A DNA stretch of 64,000 nucleotides, from NCBI RefSeq assembly GCF_963678635.1, contig NC_087064.1, positions 69,926,123 to 69,990,122 on the forward strand, written 5' to 3'. Under the pieces are notes generated by a model. It did no database searches and was not told the origin of the DNA. It saw only the letters and a program-made list of their open reading frames with translations. Numbering within the stretch: position 1 is the first letter of the stretch; the number at the start of each line of letters is the position of its first letter. Shown in pieces: positions 1 through 13,734 of the stretch. The translations under genes were made by a program, and so were the position numbers. This DNA is from Symsagittifera roscoffensis. Lineage: Eukaryota > Xenacoelomorpha > Acoela > Convolutidae.

Positions 1-3000
1 AAATTAGTATAAATTGGCGCCGCAGGCGCCTTCAGCAAAATTTTAGGGTCAGTCGCCGAAAATGGTTAGCTCAAAATAATTAAAAAAAGGGTACCCTCTG
101 GGTCGGCAGATGATCGAATCCCTGAGGGGGAGGAGAGCGGACTCCTTCCCGCCCCCTTAAACCCGCACCTGTCTTTTAAAATTTAAAGGTCTTCTTAAAA
201 ATTTATTGTAATCTACGCATGACACATGACCGCAATAAACGCGGAGAAAATTTTTCCCTCGCGCGGCTCCAAAATTTTTAAAAAGAAAAAATACCGTCTG
301 CCGACCTTATCATTTGCCATAACGCTAAGGTAAGCTTCATTGTGCGCTTGAAGATCCTATACTGGTCAGGTCCAATTGTCTGCTTTTGTAAAGGAACAGA
401 TCTAGGGTTTTTTTTTGGGGGGGGGGGGGGGTTGGATTTTAAAAAAAATTTTGAAAGTTTTGCCGACCATTTTTTTTTAAGATCGACCCAATTGTTTTTC
501 TGAGCTCTCTCAAATCACTATAAATATCCCATTTTGACCAAATTTCTGAAAAAAGCAGACCACAAAATGGGTTTTTAAGCACTTTTTGGAAATTGTTGAC
601 CAAAACATTGCGTTTTTTGGCGCGCGCTCCCTCAAAATTAGTATAAATTGGCGCCGCAGGCGCCTTCAGCAAAATTTTAGGGTCAGTCGCCGAAAATGGT
701 TAGCTCAAAATAATTTAAAAAAAGGGTACCCTCCGGGTCGGCAGATGATCGAATCCCTGAGGGGGAGGAGAGCGGACTCCTTCCCGCCCTCCTTAAACCC
801 GCACCTGTCTGTTAAAATTTAAAGGTCTTCTTAAAAATTTATTGTAATCTACGCATGACACATGACCGCAATAAACGCGGAGAAAATTTTTCCCTCGCGC
901 GGCTCCAAAATTTTTAAAAAGAAGAAATACCGTCTGCCGACCTTATAATTTGCCATAACGCTAAGGTAAGCTTCATTGTGCGCTTGAAGATCCTATACTG
1001 GTCAGGTCCAATTGTCTGCTTTTGTAAAGGAACAGATCTAGGGTTTTTTTTTGGGGGGGTTGGATTTTAAAAAAAATTTTGAAAGTTTTGCCGACCATTT
1101 TTTTTTAAGGTCGACCCAATTGTTTTTCTGAGCTCTCTCAAATCACTATAAATATCCCATTTTGACCAAACTTCTGAAAAAAGCAGACCACAAAATGGGT
1201 TTTTAAGCACTTTTTGGAAATTGTTGACCAAAACATTGCGTTTTTTGGCGCGCGCTCCCTCAAAATTAGTATAAATTGGCGCCGCAGGCGCCTTCAGCAA
1301 AATTTTAGGGTCAGTCGCCGAAAATGGTTAGCTCAAAATAATTAAAAAAAGGGTACCCTCTGGGTCGGCAGATGATCGAATCCCTGAGGGGGAGGAGAGC
1401 GGACTCCTTCCCGCCCTCCTTAAGCCCGCAACTGTCTGTTAAAATTTAAAGGTCTTCTTAAATTTTTTTTGTAGCCTACGCACGACACATGACCGCAATA
1501 AACGCGGAGAAAATTTTTCCCTCGTGCGGTTCCAAAATTTTAAAAAAGAAGAAATACCGTCTGCCGACCTTATAATTTGCCATAACGCTAAGTTAATTTT
1601 CACTGTGCGCTTGAAGCTCCTATACTGGTCAGGTCCAACTGTTTGCTTACATAAATTAACAGATCTAGGATTTTTTCGAGGGTGGGTTGGATTTTTAAAA
1701 AATTTTTGAAAATTTCGCCGACCGTTTTTTTAAGATCGACCCAACTGTTTTTCTGAGCTCTCTCAAATCACTATAAAGACCCCATTTTGACCAAATTTCT
1801 GAAAAAAGCAGGCCACAAAAGAGGTTTTTAAGCCTTTTTTAGAAAATGTTGACCAAAACGTTGCGTTTTTTTGGCGCGCGCTCCCTCAAAATTAATATAT
1901 ATTGGCGCCGCAGTCGCCTTCAGCAACATTTCAGGGTCAGTCGCCGAAAATGGTTAGCTCAAAATAATACAAATAGGGGACCCTCTGGGTCGGCAGATGA
2001 TCGAATCCCTGAGGGGGAGGAGAGCGGACTCCTTCCCGCCCTCCTTAAACCCGCACCTGTCTGTTAAAATTTAAAGGTCTTCTTAAATTTTTTTTGTAAC
2101 CTACGCACGACACATGACCGCAATAAACGCGGAGAAAATTTTTACCTCGTGCGGTTCCAAAATTTTAAAAAAGAAAAAATACCGTCTGCCGACCTTATAA
2201 TTTGCCATAACGCTAAGTTAATTTTCACTGTGCGCTTGAAGCTCCTATACTGGTCAGGTCCAACTGTTTGCTTACATAAATGGACAGATCTAGGATTTTT
2301 TCGAGGGTGGGTTGGATTTTTAAAAAAATTTTGAAAATTTCGCAGACCGTTTTTTTAAGATCGACCCAACTGTTTTTCTGAGCTCTCTCAAATCACTATA
2401 AAGACCCCATTTTGACCAAATTTCTGAAAAAAGCAGGCCACAAAAGAGGTTTGTAAGCATTTTTTGGAAAATGTTGACCAAAACATTGCGTTTTTTTGGC
2501 GCGCGCTCCCTCAAAATTAATATATATTGGCGCCGCAGTCGCCTTCAGCAACATTTCAGGGTCAGTCGCCGAAAATGGTTAGCTCAAAATAATACAAATA
2601 GGGGACCCTCTGGGTCGGCAGGTGGTCGAATTCCTGAGGGGGAGAAGAGCGGACTCCTCCCAACCCCCCTTAAACCCGCACCTGTCTATTAAATTTTAAA
2701 GGTCTTCTTAAAACTTTATTGTAACCTACGCACGACACATGACTGCAAAAACGCGGAGAAAATGATTCCCTCTTGCGGCTCCAAAATTTTTAAAAAGAAG
2801 AAATACCGTCTGCCGACCTTGTAATTTGCCATAACGCTAAGGAAAACTTCACTGTGCGCTTGAAGCTCCTATACTGGTCAGGTCCAACTGTTTGCTTATA
2901 TAAATGGACAGATCTAGGATTTTTTCGAGGGTGGGTTGGATTTTTAAAAAAAATTTGAAAATTTTGCCGACCGTTTTTTTAAGATCGACCCAATTGTTTT

Positions 3001-3849
3001 TCTGAGCTCTCTCAAATCACTATAAAGACCTCATTTTGACCAAATTTCTGAAAAAAAGCAGGCCACAAAAAAGATTGTTAAGCAATTTTTGGAAAATGTT
3101 GACCAAAACATTGCGTTTTTTTGTTTTGTTTTTGGCGCGCGCTCACTCAAAATTAGTACCCTCTGGGTCGGCAGGTGATCGAATCCCTGAAGGGGAGGAG
3201 AGCGGACTCCCTCCCGCCCACCTTAAACCCGCACCTGTCTGTTAAAATTTAAAGGTATTGTTAAAATTTTTTTGTAACCTACGCACGACACATGACCGCA
3301 AACACGCGGAGAAAATTTTTCCTTTTTGCGGCTCCAAAATTTTTAAAAAGAAGAAATACCGTCTGCAGACCTTATAATTTGCCATTAAGCTAAGGTAAAC
3401 TTCACTGTTCGCTTGAAGCTCCTATACTGGTCAGGTCCAATTGTCTGCTTTTATAAAGGTGGCAGATCTAGGATTTTTTCGAGGAGGAGGGGTCGGATTT
3501 TTAAAAAAAAATTTGAAAGTTTTGCCGATCATTTTTTTAAGATCGACCCAATTGTTTTTCTGAACTCTCTCAAATCACTATAAAGACCCCATTATGGCCA
3601 AATTTCTGATAAAAGCAGGCCACAAAAGAGATTTTTAAGCACTTTTTGGAATGTGTTGACCAAAACATTGCGTTTTTTGGCGCGCGCTCCCTCAAAATTA
3701 GTATATATTGGCGCCATAGGCGCCTTCAGAAAATAATTAGGGTCAGTCGCCGAAAATGGGTAGCTCAAAATAATACAAATAGGGGACCCTCTGGGTCGGC
3801 AGGTGATCGAATCCCTGAGGGGGAGGAGAGCGGACTCCCTCCCGCCCAC

Positions 3850-5000
3850 CTTAAACCCGCACCTGTCTGTTAAAATTTAAAGGTCTTCTTAAGTTTTTTT
3901 TGTAACCTACGCACGCTGCATGACCGCAAACACGCGGAGAAAATTTTTCTTTTTTGCGGCTACAAAATTTTTAAAAAGAAGAAATACCGTCTGCAGACCT
4001 TATAATTTGCCATTAAGCTAAGGTAAACTTCACTGTGCGCTTGAAGCTCCAATACTGGTCAGGTCCAACTGTCTGCTTTTATAAAGGTGGCAGATCTAGG
4101 CTTTTTTCGAGGAGGGGGGGTCGCATTTAAAAAAAAAAATTTTGAAAAAATTGCCAACCATTTTTTTTAAGATCGACCGAATTGTTTTTCTGAGCTCTCT
4201 CAAATCACTATAAAGACCCCATTTTGACCAAATTTCTGAAAAAAGCAGGCCACAAAAGAGGTTTTTAAGCACTTTTTGGAAAATGTTGACCAAAACATTG
4301 CGTTTTTTGGCGCGCGCTCCCTCAAAATTAGTATATAGTGGCGCCATAGGCGCCTTCAGAAAATAATTAGGGTCAGTCGCCGAAAATGGGTAGCTCAAAA
4401 TAATACAAATAGGGGACCCTCTGGGTCGGCAGGTGATCGAATCCCTGAGGGGGAGGAGAGCGGACTCCCTCCCGCCCACCTTAAACCCGCACCTGTCTGT
4501 TAAAATTTAAAGGTCTTCTTAAGTTTTTTTTGTAACCTACGCACGCTGCATGACCGCAAACACGCGGAGAAAATTTTTCTTTTTTGCGGCTACAAAATTT
4601 TTAAAAAGAAGAAATACCGTCTGCAGACCTTATAATTTGCCATTAAGCTAAGGTAAACTTCACTGTGCGCTTGAAGCTCCAATACTGGTCAGGTCCAACT
4701 GTCTGCTTTTATAAAGGTGGCAGATCTAGGCTTTTTTCGAGGAGGGGGGGTCGCATTTAAAAAAAAAAATTTTGAAAAAATTGCCAACCATTTTTTTTAA
4801 GATCGACCGAATTGTTTTTCTGAGCTCTCTCAAATCACTATAAAGACCCCATTTTGACCAAATTTCTGAAAAAAGCAGGCCACAAAAGAGGTTTTTAAGC
4901 ACTTTTTGGAAAATGTTGACCAAAACATTGCGTTTTTTGGCGCGCGCTCCCTCAAAATTAGTATATAGTGGCGCCATAGGCGCCTTCAGAAAATAATTAG
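3850..5000 (+). repeat. Near-identical adjacent satellite units (630-bp offset)
   Basis: The stretch from about 3850 to 4370 is repeated from about 4480 to 5000 with an offset of 630 bp. They share unusual variants such as GTGGCGCCATAGGCGCC, GAAAAAATTGCCAACC and CACGCTGCATGACC. This is a local single-unit duplication, unlike the three-unit blocks further right. Confidence 0.75.
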
Positions 5001-8000
5001 GGTCAGTCGCCGAAAATGGTTAGCTCAAAATAATACAAATAGGGTACCCTCTGGGTCGGCAGGTGATCGAGTCCCTGAGGGGGAGGAGAGCGGACTCCTT
5101 CCCGCCCCCCTTAAACCGCACCTGTTTGTTAAAATTTAAAGGTCTTCTTAAAATTTTATTGTAGCCTACGCACGACACATGACTGCAAAAACGCGGAGAA
5201 AATGTTTCCTTTTTGCGGCTCCAAAAATTTTAAAAAGAAGAAATACCTTCTGCCGACCTTATAATTTGCCATAACGCTAGGGTAAACTTAATTGTGCGCT
5301 TGAAGCTCCTATACTGGTCAAGTGCAACTGTCTGCTTTAATAAAGGAACAGATATAGGGTTGTTTCGAGGGGGTGTTGGATTTCAAATAAATTTTTGAAA
5401 GTTCTGCCGACCATTTCTTTAAAGATCGACCCAATTGTTTTTCTGAGCTCTCTCAATTCACTATAAAGACCCCATTTTGACCAAATTTCTGAAAAAAGCA
5501 GGCCACCAAAGAGGTTTTTCAGCACTTTTTGGAAAATGTTGACAAAAAATTGCGTTTTCTGGCGCGCGCTCCCTCAAAATTAGTATATTTTGGCGCCGCA
5601 GTCGCCTTCAGAAAAATTTAAGGGTCAGGCGCCGAAAATGGTTAGCTCAAAATAATACAAATAGGGTACCCTCTGGGTCGGCAGGTGATCGAATCCCTGA
5701 GGGGGAGGAGAGCGGACTCCCTCCCGCCCACCTTAAACCCGCACCTGTCTGTTAAAATTTAAAGGTCTTCTTAAAATTTTTTTGTAAGCTACGCACGACA
5801 CATGACCGCAAACACGCGGAGAAAATTTTTCCTTTTTGCGGCTCCAAAATTTTAAAAAAGAAGAAATACCGTCTGCAGACTTTATAATTTGCCATTAAGC
5901 TAAGGTAAACTTCACTGTTCGCTTGAAGCTCCTATACTGGTCAGGTCCAACTGTCTGCTTTTATAAAGGTGACAGATCTAGGATTTTTTCGAGGAGGGGG
6001 GTCGGGTTTTTAAAAAAAATTTGAAAGTTTTGCCGACCATTTTTTTAAGATCGACCCAATTGTTTTTCTGAGCTCTCTCAAATCACTATAAAGACCCCAT
6101 TATGACCAAATTTCTGAAAAAATCAGGCCACAAAAGAGGCTTTTAAGCACTTTTTGGAAAGTGTTGACCAAAACATTGCGTTTTTTGGCGCGCGCTCACT
6201 CAAAATTAGTGTAAATTGGCGCCTCAGGCGCCTTCAGCAAAATTTTAGGGTCATTCGCCGAAAATGGGTAGCTCAAAATAATACAAATAGGGGACCCACT
6301 GGGTCGGCAGGTGATCGAATCCCTGAGGGGGAGGAGAGCGGACTCCCTCCCGCCCACCTTAAACCCGCACCTGTCTGATGAAATTTAAAGGTCTTCTTAA
6401 AATTTTTTTTGTAACCTACGCACGACACATGACCGCAAACACGCGGAGAAAATTTTTCCTTTTTGCAGCTCCAAAGTTTTTAAAAAGAAGAAATACCGTC
6501 TGCAGACCTTTTAATTTGCCATTAAACTAAGGTAAACTTCACTGTTCGCTTGAAGCTCCTATACTGGTCAGGTCCAACTGTCTGCTTTTATAAAGGTGGC
6601 AGATCTAGGATTTTTTCGTGGAGGGGGGTTCGCATTTTTAAAAAAAATTTTGAAAAAAAAATGGCGACCATTTTTTTTAAGATCGACCGAATTGTTTTTC
6701 TGAGCTCTCTCAAATCACTATAAAGACCCCATTATGACCAAATTTCTGAACAAAGCAGGCCACAAAAGAGGTTTTTAAGCACTTTTTGGAAATTGTTGAC
6801 CAAAACATTGCGTTTTTTAGCGCGCGCTCCCCCAAAATTTGTGTATATTGGCGCCGCAGGCGCCTTCAGAAAATATTTAGGGTCAGTCGCCGAAAATGGT
6901 TAGCTCAAAATAATACAAATAGGCTACCCTCTGGGTCGGCAGGTGATCGAGTCCCTGAGGGGGAGGAGAGCGCACTCCTTCCCGCCCCCCTTAAACCGCA
7001 CCTGTTTGTTAAAATTTAAAGGTCTTCTTGAAATTTTATTGTAGCCTACGCACTACACATAAACGCAATAAACGCGGAGAAAATTTTTCCTTTTTGCGGC
7101 TCCAAAATTTTTAAAAAGAAGAAATACCGTCTGCAGACCTTATAATTTGCCATTAAGCTAAGGTTAACTTCACTGTTCGCTTGAAGCTCCTATACTGGTC
7201 AGGTCCAACTGTCTGCTTTTATAAAGGTGGCAGATCTAGGATTTTTTCGAGGAGGGGGGGTCGGATTTTAAAAAAAAATTTGAAAGTTTTGCCGACCATT
7301 TTTTTAAGATCGACCCAATTGTTTTTCTGAGCTCTCTCAAATCACTATAAAGACCCCATTATGACCAAATTTCTGAAAAAATCAGGCCACAAAAGAGGTT
7401 TTTCAGCACTTTTTGGAAAATGTTGACAAAATATTGCGTTTTTTGGCGCGCGCTCCCTCAAAATTAGTATATTTTGGCGCCGCAGTCGCCTTCAGAAAAA
7501 TTTAAGGGTCAGGCGCCGAAAATGGTTAGCTCAAAATAATACAAAAAGGGTACCCTCTGGGTCGGCAGGTGATCGAATCCCTGAGGGGGAGGAGAGCGGA
7601 CTCCCTCCCGCCCACCTTAAACCCGCACCTGTCTGTTAAATTTTAAAGGTCTTCTTAAAAATTTTTTGTAACCTACGCACGACACATGACCGCAAACACG
7701 CGGAGAAAATTTCTCCTTTTTGCGGCTCCAAATTTTTTAAAAAGAAGAAATACCGTCTGCAGACCTTATAATTTGCCATTAAGCTAAGGTAAACTTCACT
7801 GTTCGCTTGAAGCTCCTATACTGGTCAGGTCCAACTGTCTGCTTTTATAAAGGTGGCAGATCTAGGATTTTTTCGAGGAGGGGGGGTCGGATTTAAAAAA
7901 AAAATTGAAAGTTTTGCCGACCATTTTTTTAAGATCGACCCAATTGTTTTTCTGAGCTCTCTCAAATCACTATAAAGACCCCATTATGACCAAATTTCTG

Positions 8001-11000
8001 AAAAAAGCAGGCCACAAAAGAGGTTTTTAAGCACTTTTTGGAAATTGTTGACCAAAACATTGCGTTTTTTGGCGCGCGCTCCCCCAAAAATTGTGTATAT
8101 TGGCGCCGCAGGCGCCTTCAGAAAATATTTAGGGTCAGTCGCCGAAAATGGTTAGCTCAAAATAATACAAATAGGGTACCCTCTGGGTCGGCAGGTGATC
8201 GAGTCCCTGAGGGGGAGGAGAGCGCACTCCTTCCCGCCCCCTTAAACCGCACATGTTTGTTAAAATTTAAAGGTATTCTTAAAGTTTTATTGTAGCCTAC
8301 GCACTACACATAAACGCAATAAACGCGGAGAAAATTTTTCCTTTTTGCGGCTCCAAAATTTTTAAAAAGAAGAAATACCGTCTGCAGACCTTATAATTTG
8401 CCATTAAGCTAAGGTAAACTTCACTGTTCGCTTGAAGCTCCTACACTGGTCAGGTCCAACTGTCTGCTTTTATAAAGGTGGCAGATCTAGGATTTTTTCG
8501 AGGAGGGGGGTTCGCATTTTTAAAAAAAATTTTGAAAAAATTGCCCACCATTTTTTTTAAGATCGACCGAATTGTTTTTCTGAGCTCTCTCAAATCACTA
8601 TAATGACCCCATTATGACCAAATTTCTGGAAAAAGCAGGCCACAAAAGAGGTTTTTAAGCACTTTTTGGAAATTGTTGACCAAAACATTGCGTTTTTTTG
8701 GCGCGCGCTCCCCCAAAATTTGTGTATATTGGCGCCCCAGGCGCCTTCAGAAAATATTTAGGGTCAGTCGCCGAAAATGGTTAGCTCAAAATAATACAAA
8801 TAGGGTACCCTCTGGGTCGGCAGGTGATCGAGTCCCTGAGGGAGAGGAGAGCGCACTCCTTCCCGCCCCCCCTTAAAACGCACCTGTTTGTTAAAATTTA
8901 AAGGTCTTCTTAAAATTTTATTGTAGCCTACGCACTATACATAAACGCAATAAACGCGGAGAAAATTTTTCCTTTTTGCTGCTCCAAAATTTTTAAAAAG
9001 AAGAAATACCGTCTGCAGACCTTATAATTTGCCATTAAGCTAAGGTAAACTTCACTGTTTGCTTGAATCTCCTATACTGGTCAGGTCCAACTGTCTGCTT
9101 TTATAAAGGTGGCAGATCTGGGATTTTTTCGAGGAGGGGGGTCGGATTTTTAAAAAAAAATTGAAAGTTTTGCCGACCATTTTTTTAAGATCGACCCAAT
9201 TGTTTTTCTGAGCTCTCCCAAATCACTATAAAGACCCCATTATGACCAAATTTCTGAAAAAATGAGGCCACAAAAGATGTTTTTCAGCACTTTTTGGAAA
9301 ATGTTGACAAAATATTGCGTTTTTTGGCGCGCGCTCCCTCAAAATTAGTATATTTTGGCGCCGCAGTCACCTTCAGAAAAATTTAAGGGTCAGGCGCCGA
9401 AAATGGTTAGCTCAAAATAATACAAATAGGGTACCCTCTGGGTCGGCAGGTGATCGAATCCCTGAGGGGGAGGAGAGCGGACTCCCTCCCGCCCACCTTA
9501 TACCCGCACCTGTCTGTTAAAATTTAAAGGTCTTCTTAAAATGTTTTTGTAACCTACGCACGACACATGACCGCAAACACGCGGAGAAAATTTTTCCTTT
9601 TTGCGGCTCCAAAATTTTTAAAAAGAAGAAATACCGTCTGCAGACCTTATAATTTGCCATTAAGCTAAGGTAAACTTCACTGTTCGCTTGAAGCTCCTAT
9701 ACTGGTCAGGTCCAACTGTCTGCTTTTATAAAGGTGGCAGATCTAGGATTTTTTCGAGGAGGGGGGGTCGGATTTTTAAAAAAAATTTGAAAGTTTTGCC
9801 GACCATTTTTTTAAGATCGACCCAATTGTTTTTCTGAGCTCTCTCAAATCACTATAAAGACCCCATTATGATCAAATTTCTGAAAAAATCAGGCCACAAA
9901 AGAGGTTTTTAAGCACTTTTTGGAAAGTGTTGACCAAAACATTGTGTTTTTTGGCGCGCGCTCCCTCAAAATTAGTGTATATTGGCGCCTCAGGCGCCTT
10001 CAGCAAATATTTAGGGTCATTCTCCGAAAATGGGTAGCTCAAAATAATACAAATTGGGGACCCACTGGGTCGGCAGGTGATCGAATCCCTGAGGGGGAGG
10101 AGAGCGGACTCCCTCCCGCCCACCTTAAACCCGCACCTGTCTGTTAAAATTTAAAGGTCTTCATAAAATTTTTTTGTAACCTACGCACAACACATGACCG
10201 CAAACACGCGGAGAAAATTTTTCCTTTTTGCGGCTCCAAAATTTTTAAAAAGAAGAAATACCGTCTGCAGACCTTATAATTTGCCATAAAGCTAAGGTAA
10301 ACTTCACTGTTTGCTTGAAGCTCCTATACTGGTCAGGTCCAACTGTCTGCTTTTATAAAGGTGGCAGATCTAGGATTTTTTCGAGGAGGAGGGGGGTCGG
10401 ATTTTTAAAAAAAATTTGAAAATCTTGCCAACCATTTTTTTAAGATCGACCCAATTTTTTTTCTGAGCTCTCTCAAATCACTATAAAGACCCCATTATGA
10501 CCAAATTTCTGAAAAAATCAGGCCACAAAAGAGGTTTTTAAGCACTTTTCGGAAAGTGTTGACCAAAACATTGCGTTTTTTGGCGCGCGCTCCCTCAAAA
10601 TAAGTGTATATTGGCGCCTCAGGCGCCTTCAGCAAAGTTTTAGGGTCATTCGCCGAAAATGGGTAGCTCAAAATAATACAAATAGGGGACCCACTGGGTC
10701 GGCAGGTGATCGAATCCCTGAGGGGGAGGAGAGCGGACTCCCTCCCGCCCACCTTAAACCCGCACCTGTCTGTTAAAATTTAAAGGTCTTCTTAAAAATC
10801 TTTTTGTAACCTACGCACGACACATGACCGCAAACACGCGGAGAAAATTTTTCCTTTTTGCGGCTCCAAAGTTTTTAAAAAGAAGAAATACCGTCTGCAG
10901 ACCTTATAATTTGCCATTAAGCTAAGGTAAACTTCACTGTTCGCTTGAAGCTCCTATACTGGTCAGGTCCAACTGTCTGCTTTTATAAAGGTGGCAGATC

Positions 11001-13734
11001 TAGGATTTTTTCGAGGAGGGGGGTTCGCATTTTTAAAAAAAATTTTGAAAAAATTGCCGACCATTTTTTTTAAGATCGACCGAATTGTTTTTCTGAGCTC
11101 TCTCAAATCACTATAAAGACCCCATTATGACCAAATTTCTGAAAAAAGCAGGCCACAAAAGAGGTTTTTAAGCACTTTTTGGAAATTGTTGACCAAAACA
11201 TTGCGTTTTTTGGCGCGCGCTCCCCCAAAATTTGTGTACATTGGCGCCGCAGGCGCCTTCAGAAAATATTTAGGGTCAGTCGCCGAAAATGGTTAGCTCG
11301 AAATAATACAAATAGGGTACCCTATGGGTCGGCAGGTGATCGAGTCCCTGAGGGGGAGGAGAGCGCACTCCTTCCCGCCCCCCTTAAACCGCACCTGTTT
11401 GTTAAAATTTAAAGGTCTTCTTAAAATTTTATTGTGGCCTACGCACTACACATAAACGCAATAAACGCGGAGAAAATTTTTCCCTCGTGCGGCTACAAAA
11501 TATTTAAAAAGAAGAAATACCGTCTGCCGACCTCATAATTTGCCATAACGCTAAGGTAAACTTCACTGTGCGCTTGAAGCTCCTATACTGGTCAAGTCCA
11601 ACTGTCTGCTTACATAAAGGGTTAGATCTAGGGTTTTTTTGAGGGGGGTTGGATTTTAAATAAATTTTTGAAAGTTTTGCCGACCATTTTTTCTTAAGAT
11701 CGACCCAATTGTTTTTCTGAGCTCTCTCAAATCACTATAAAGACCCCATTTTGACCAACTTTCTGAAAAAAGCAGGCCACAAAAGAGGTTTTTAAGCATT
11801 TTTTGGAAAATGTTGACCAAAACATTGCGTTTTTTGGCGCGCGCTCCCTCAAAATAAGTGTACATTGGCGCCTCAGGCGCCTTCAGCAAAATTTTAGGGT
11901 CAGGCGCCGAAAATGGTTAGCTCAAAATAATACAAATAGGGTACCCTCTGGTTCGGCAGGTGATCGAATCCCTGAGAGGGAGGAGAGCGGACTCCTTCCC
12001 GCCCCCCTTGAACCCGCACCTGTCTGTTAAAATTTAAAGGTCTTCTTAAAGTTTAATTGTAACCTACGCACGACACATGACTGCAAAAACGCGGAGAAAA
12101 TGTTTCCTTTTTGCGGCTCCAAAAATTTTAAAAAGAAGAAATACCGTCTGCCGACCTGATAATTTGCCATAACGCTAGGGTAAACTTAATTGTGCGCTTG
12201 AAGCTCCTATACTGGTCAAGTCCAACTGTCTGCTTATATAAAGGGACAGATATAGGGTTTTTTCGAGGGGGGGTTGGATTTCAAATAAATTTTTGAAGGT
12301 TTGCCGACCATTTTTTTTTAAGATCGACCCAATTGTTTTTCTGAGCTCTCTCAAATCACTATAAAGACCCCATTTTGACCAACTTTCTGAAAAAAGCAGG
12401 CCACAAAAGAGGTTTTTAAGCATTTTTTGGAAAATGTTGACCAAAACATTGCGTTTTTTGGCGCGCGCTCCCTCAAAATAAGTGTACATTGGCGCCTCAG
12501 GCGCCTTCAGCAAAATTTTAGGGTCATTCGCCGAAAATGGGTAGCTCAAAATAATACAAATAGGGGACCCACTGGGTCGGCAGGTGATCGAATCCCTGAG
12601 GGGGAGGAGAGCGGACTCCCTCCCGCCCACCTTAAACCCGCACCTGTCTGTTAAAATTTAAAGGTCCTCTTAAAAATTTTTTTGTAACCTACGCATGACA
12701 CATGACCGCAAACACGCGGAGAAAATTTTTCCTTTTTGCGGCTCCAAAGTTTTTAAAAAGAAGAAATACCGTCTGCAGACCTTATAATTTGCCATTAAGC
12801 TAAGGTAAACTTCGCTGTTCGCTTGAAGCTCCTATACTGGTCAGGTCCAACTGTCTGCTTTTATAAAGGTGGCAGATCTAGGATTTTTTCGAGGAGGGGG
12901 GTTCGCATTTTTAAAAAAAATTTTGAAAAAATTGCCGACCATTTTTTTTAAGATCGACCGAATTGTTTTTCTGAGCTCTCTCAAATCACTATAAAGACCC
13001 CATTATGACCAAATTTCTGAAAAAAGCAGGCCACAAAAGAGGTTTTTAAGCACTTTTTGGAAATTGTTGACCAAAACATTGCGTTTTTTGGCGCGCGCTC
13101 CCCCAAAATTTGTGTACATTGGCGCCGCAGGCGCCTTCAGAAAATATTTAGGGTCAGTCGCCGAAAATGGTTAGCTCAAAATAATACAAATAGGGTACCC
13201 TCTGGGTCGGCAGGTGATCGAGTCCCTGAGGGGGAGGAGAGCGCACTCCTTCCCGCCCCCCTTAAACCGCACCTGTTTGTTAAAATTTAAAGGTCTTCTT
13301 AAAATTTTATTGTAGCCTACGCACTACACATAAACGCAATAAACGCGGAGAAAATTTTTCCCTCGTGCGGCTACAAAATATTTAAAAAGAAGAAATACCG
13401 TCTGCCGACCTCATAATTTGCCATAACGCTAGGGTAAACTTAATTGTGCGCTTGAAGCTCCTATACTGGTCAAGTCCAACTGTCTGCTTATATAAAGGGA
13501 CAGATATAGGGTTTTTTCGAGGGGGGGTTGGATTTCAAATAAATTTTTGAAAGTTTTGCCGACCATTTTTTTTAACATCGACCCAATTGTTTTTCTGAGC
13601 TCTCTCAAATCACTATAAAGACCCCATTTTGACCATTTTTCTGAAAAAAGCAGGCCACAAAAGAGGTTTTTAAGCATTTTTTGGAAAATGTTGACCAAAA
13701 CATTGCTTTTTTTTGTCGCGCGCTCCCTCAAAAT

